Positions 61,443-64,000 of a DNA stretch of 64,000 bases are shown in pieces. The stretch comes from Microbacterium nymphoidis (GTDB lineage: Bacteria; Actinomycetota; Actinomycetes; Actinomycetales; Microbacteriaceae). The stretch covers positions 62,001-126,000 of the forward strand of contig NZ_JAJNOD010000008.1 in the NCBI RefSeq assembly GCF_021044885.1. Reading direction: 5' to 3'. How positions within the stretch are numbered: the stretch's first letter is position 1; the number at the start of each line of letters is the position of its first letter. The notes beneath the pieces were generated by a model. It ran no database searches, was not told the origin of the DNA, and saw nothing but the letters and a program-made list of their open reading frames with translations. The position numbers and the translations under genes are program-made.

Positions 61443-63413
61443 ATGCAGTATCTGTTCGGCAACCTCATCGCGATCGTCGTGAGCATCGCGATCGCAGCGG
61501 TCATCGGCGCGCTCCTGCGACGCGCTCTGGACGGCCAGCCCGCGCGATGGCGCAGCTTCGTCCTGGCACTGATCGCGATGGTCGTGGTCGCGGAGATCGC
61601 GGGGCCGGTGGCGGTGCAGCTCGGCATCACGGCGGGCACGACACCCAGCACGCAGTCCGTGCTGTGGTGGCTGTTCATCATGCTCCTGGTGATCCTGGGA
61701 GTAGGCGTCGCCGCCCTGGGCGTCCTGGTGATGGGCGAAGCGGTGCTGCCCACGGGGCGCTACGGCACGTTCGCAGACATCGCCCGCTCCCTCGCGGGCG
61801 GTGCGCGTCGCTCGGTTCGCTATGTGTCGTTGCTGCGGGTCACCGCGGCCAGCCGGCTCTGGCGTTCAGCGCGCGGCGGCCCGGACTCCCCCGAGTTCGC
61901 AGCCGCCATCACGCGCACGCTGAGCGATGCGGGGCCGACTTTCGTGAAGATCGGGCAAGTGCTCTCCACGCGGCCGGAGCTGGTGTCTCCGGCGCTTGCC
62001 GCGAGTCTCACCACGCTGCAGTCCGACGCCCCCGCGCTCCCGGCCGACATCGTCGAGGCCGAGCTGACACGAGCCTGGGGCCGGTCGCCGGACGCGCTGC
62101 TGGCCGAACTGGACCGTACGCCGTTCGCGGCCGCATCGCTGGCCCAGGTGCACGCCGGACGGATGCCGGACGGCACGGAGGTGGTGGTCAAGGTCCGCCG
62201 CCCCGGCGCCGTGCAGCAGGTGAGCGTGGACACCTCGATCCTGCGCCGCTTCGCGGTCAGCGCCGAGCAGCGATTCGGGTGGGCGCGCGACCTCGGCGCT
62301 GTCGCGCTGGCAGAGGGCCTCGGCCGCTCGCTCCTCGGCGAGCTCGACTACCGTTCGGAAGCCCGCAACGCGCGCGCCTGCAGCGCGGGGCTCGTCGGTG
62401 ACCCGCTGATCACCGCGCCCGAGGTCATCACCGACCTCACCCGCGAGAACGTTCTGGTGATGGAGCGGTTCCACGGCGTCAAGCTCGCGGATGCCGCTGC
62501 CACGCTGACCGCTGAGAGACGTGCGGAACTCGCCGATGCCCTGCTTTCGCGCGTGGCGACGAGCATCTTCGTGGACGGGGTGTTCCATGCCGACCTGCAT
62601 CCGGGCAACCTGCTGCTCCGAGAGGACGGCCGGATCGGCATGCTCGATTTCGGCGCCATCGGCGTCATCGACCCCGAAACGCGCCGGCAGCTCTCGCTCC
62701 TGCTGCTGGCCCTGCTCACCGGCGACGATCTCGCCGCAGCGACGGCCCTCACGCTCGCATTCGATCTCGGTGACCGCCGGCAGCGCGGCTCGACTGACGC
62801 GATGCGACGAGAGCTCGGCCGGCTCATGACCCTGCATCTGGCGGGCTCCCCCGACTTCACCGCGCTCGTCGCGGACCTGGTTCGGTTCCTCTCCCGCCAC
62901 GGGATCGCGGTGCCGGGTGACGTGGCCGGCGCATTCCGAACGCTCGCATCTCTGCAGGGCACCCTGCGCGCGCTCGTTCCCGGCTTCGACGAGATCGCCG
63001 CGATGCGCGGCATCCTCCCCACCCTCATCCACCGTTCCCTGGAGCCGATTCAGCTCGCGCAGCACGCCGCCATCGAAGCGGCGCTTGCGCTCTCGATCGC
63101 CCGCCGGCTTCCCGAGCGCATCGAACGCGTATCCGACGACCTCGCGAGCGGCCGTCTCGTGGTGCGCACCCGCGCGTTCGCCGACGCGGATGACCGTCGC
63201 TTCGCGAGCGCGCTGGTCACGGATGCTGTGTCCGGCGTCCTGGCCGCCGTGCTCATCGGGGTCGGCGCCGGCCTGTTCACCGTGGCTGACGGACCGCAGA
63301 TCGGACCCGGAATCGGCCTGCTCCCCCTCGTCGGCGCCGTTGTCGGAACGGCCGGCACCGCTCTGGCCTTCCGCCTCCTCGTGCGTCTCTTCCGCCGTCG
63401 CCCCGGTTCCTGA
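61443..63413 (+). CDS. ABC1/UbiB/AarF family kinase-like protein
   Basis: A 656-residue protein. Two or three N-terminal membrane helices (to about 105) precede the ABC1 domain: GPTFVKIGQVLSTRPELV (the KxGQ motif), AAASLAQVHAGRMPDGTEVV and VVKVRRPGA (the ATP-binding Lys region), then FHADLHPGNLLLREDG and MLDFGAIG (catalytic and metal-binding region). A pair of helices closes the C-terminus. UbiB-type proteins act in quinone synthesis or lipid-quinone handling; in actinobacteria, which use menaquinone, the role is open. The ATG is preceded by GAGGCGG. Confidence 0.87.
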   Translation: MQYLFGNLIAIVVSIAIAAVIGALLRRALDGQPARWRSFVLALIAMVVVAEIAGPVAVQLGITAGTTPSTQSVLWWLFIMLLVILGVGVAALGVLVMGEAVLPTGRYGTFADIARSLAGGARRSVRYVSLLRVTAASRLWRSARGGPDSPEFAAAITRTLSDAGPTFVKIGQVLSTRPELVSPALAASLTTLQSDAPALPADIVEAELTRAWGRSPDALLAELDRTPFAAASLAQVHAGRMPDGTEVVVKVRRPGAVQQVSVDTSILRRFAVSAEQRFGWARDLGAVALAEGLGRSLLGELDYRSEARNARACSAGLVGDPLITAPEVITDLTRENVLVMERFHGVKLADAAATLTAERRAELADALLSRVATSIFVDGVFHADLHPGNLLLREDGRIGMLDFGAIGVIDPETRRQLSLLLLALLTGDDLAAATALTLAFDLGDRRQRGSTDAMRRELGRLMTLHLAGSPDFTALVADLVRFLSRHGIAVPGDVAGAFRTLASLQGTLRALVPGFDEIAAMRGILPTLIHRSLEPIQLAQHAAIEAALALSIARRLPERIERVSDDLASGRLVVRTRAFADADDRRFASALVTDAVSGVLAAVLIGVGAGLFTVADGPQIGPGIGLLPLVGAVVGTAGTALAFRLLVRLFRRRPGS

Positions 63414-63618
63414 ACGGGATAGACGACCAGGGCCGTCACTCCCTGCGTGGGGCGACGCCTCCCTCGCGGAGCGCAAGCGCGCTGCCCGCGGGTTCTGAGC
63501 AGCGAGACGACTTCCCGACGGCCGCGGAACAACGCGGGGGCGCCCACCCGCCCGCGGTATCCTGGAAGGCCGTGCGGTGCACCCGGTGCCGCGCGGTTTC
63601 GGCCGAGGGGAAGCAGCG

Positions 63619-64000
63619 ATGAGCGACGTCACCGCTGAACTCGCGCGCATCTCGGCGGCGACGCACAGTCCCACCCTCCGGCTCTTGCGCACGAAGCGCG
63701 CTCCCTTCGTCCTCACGGTCTTTCGCGAGGTCTTCGATCAGTCGGCGAAGTCGGTGAAGGCCGACCGCGTGCACGTGCGGGTGGACGCTTTCCTCGCCGA
63801 AGCACGCGAAGGAGGCTACGACGTTCCGCAGGGCGACGGCCGCTCGCTGTGCACCGCCTGGATGAACGCACGCTGGATCAACCGGGTTCACGACGATGAC
63901 AACGACGAGGCGTACGAGCTGACGTCCGCCGCACTGGGAGCGCAGCGCGTCGTGGAGAGTCTGACGGCTGATCGCGCGTTGCTCAGCGAATCGCGACTGA
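63619..64000 (+). CDS. DUF3375 protein, JetA/MksF-type subunit of a Wadjet system (N-terminal part)
   Basis: The frame is open for 127 codons to the right edge. It starts MSDVTAELARISAATHSPTL, with RLLRTKRAPFVLTVFREVF next, the pattern of DUF3375 N-termini, and has WMNARWINRV, EAYELTSAAL and RALLSESRL. GAGGGGAAG lies before the ATG. DUF3375 proteins are the kleisin-like JetA (MksF, EptA) subunit of Wadjet/MksBEFG complexes, which cut circular plasmids. The other subunits (DUF4194, SMC, DUF3322/DUF2220) would lie outside the window, so the system is inferred. Confidence 0.8.
   Translation, partial: MSDVTAELARISAATHSPTLRLLRTKRAPFVLTVFREVFDQSAKSVKADRVHVRVDAFLAEAREGGYDVPQGDGRSLCTAWMNARWINRVHDDDNDEAYELTSAALGAQRVVESLTADRALLSESRL

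Overview
The window looks like a chromosomal segment of a high-GC Gram-positive actinobacterium, most likely Microbacteriaceae (a Microbacterium-like organism). Reasons: strong GC bias in third codon positions, many GTG starts, an actinobacterial coproheme decarboxylase (HemQ/ChdC), the short ProS form, a DUF222-HNH protein, LPxTG surface proteins and a DUF3349 protein. I see no rRNA, tRNA, IS element, prophage or CRISPR array. The genus is an inference from gene content; no database was searched.

Layout. 1-7.4 kb: end of purQ, a DUF1761 membrane protein, a 2-hydroxyacid dehydrogenase, a large secreted PKD protein, hemQ and a GntR/FCD regulator with a double operator. 7.4-14.7 kb: TM2 protein, apt, a GH13 alpha-glucosidase, and a LacI regulator divergent from an operon of two HSL-type esterases and an MFS transporter. 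14.7-23.5 kb: proS, a putative aspartate dehydrogenase, a secreted I36/crystallin-like protein, an ECF sigma factor with a probable anti-sigma partner, a second LacI regulator, a VOC protein, a DUF222-HNH protein and a leucine-rich-repeat protein. 23.5-38.7 kb: VanZ-RDD protein between two minisatellite arrays, a KimA-like K+ transporter, a putative membrane metallopeptidase, and a complete kdp high-affinity K+ operon (kdpF-A-B-C-D-E) with an extra small membrane ORF at its head. 38.7-50 kb: glycosyltransferase, lipoprotein, MarR regulator with GlsB-type protein, an LPRTG-anchored ParB-like protein, a Ski2-like helicase and an LPTTG-anchored beta-helix/Ig protein. 50-64 kb: an unusual SDR with a zinc-ribbon, a Pit phosphate transporter operon, a POT peptide transporter, TetR plus SDR, HrpB helicase, DUF998 protein, an ABC1/UbiB kinase-like protein and, cut by the right edge, the start of a DUF3375 (JetA/MksF-type) gene, which would normally open a Wadjet anti-plasmid operon.

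The most unusual signal is not one gene. At many gene ends a 54-105 bp segment is tandemly duplicated. At operon junctions (pit/53119, kdpA/kdpB, kdpC/kdpD, less clearly kdpF/kdpA and kdpD/kdpE) the duplicated unit holds stop codon, Shine-Dalgarno and start codon, so it creates mini-ORFs that begin like the downstream protein and end like the upstream one. At 3' ends (LPRTG protein, HrpB) the last codons and stop are repeated outside the gene. At other places (upstream of the UbiB gene, around the VanZ gene) five to seventeen degenerate units fill the intergenic space. The pattern recurs in at least eight places in 64 kb and is described locus by locus in the findings.

The two K+ systems (KimA-like and Kdp) lie within 13 kb. 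Several transcription factors have visible palindromes next to their own genes: GntR at 6532-6559, LacI at 11278-11315, MarR at 40727-40749 and TetR at 56181-56216.
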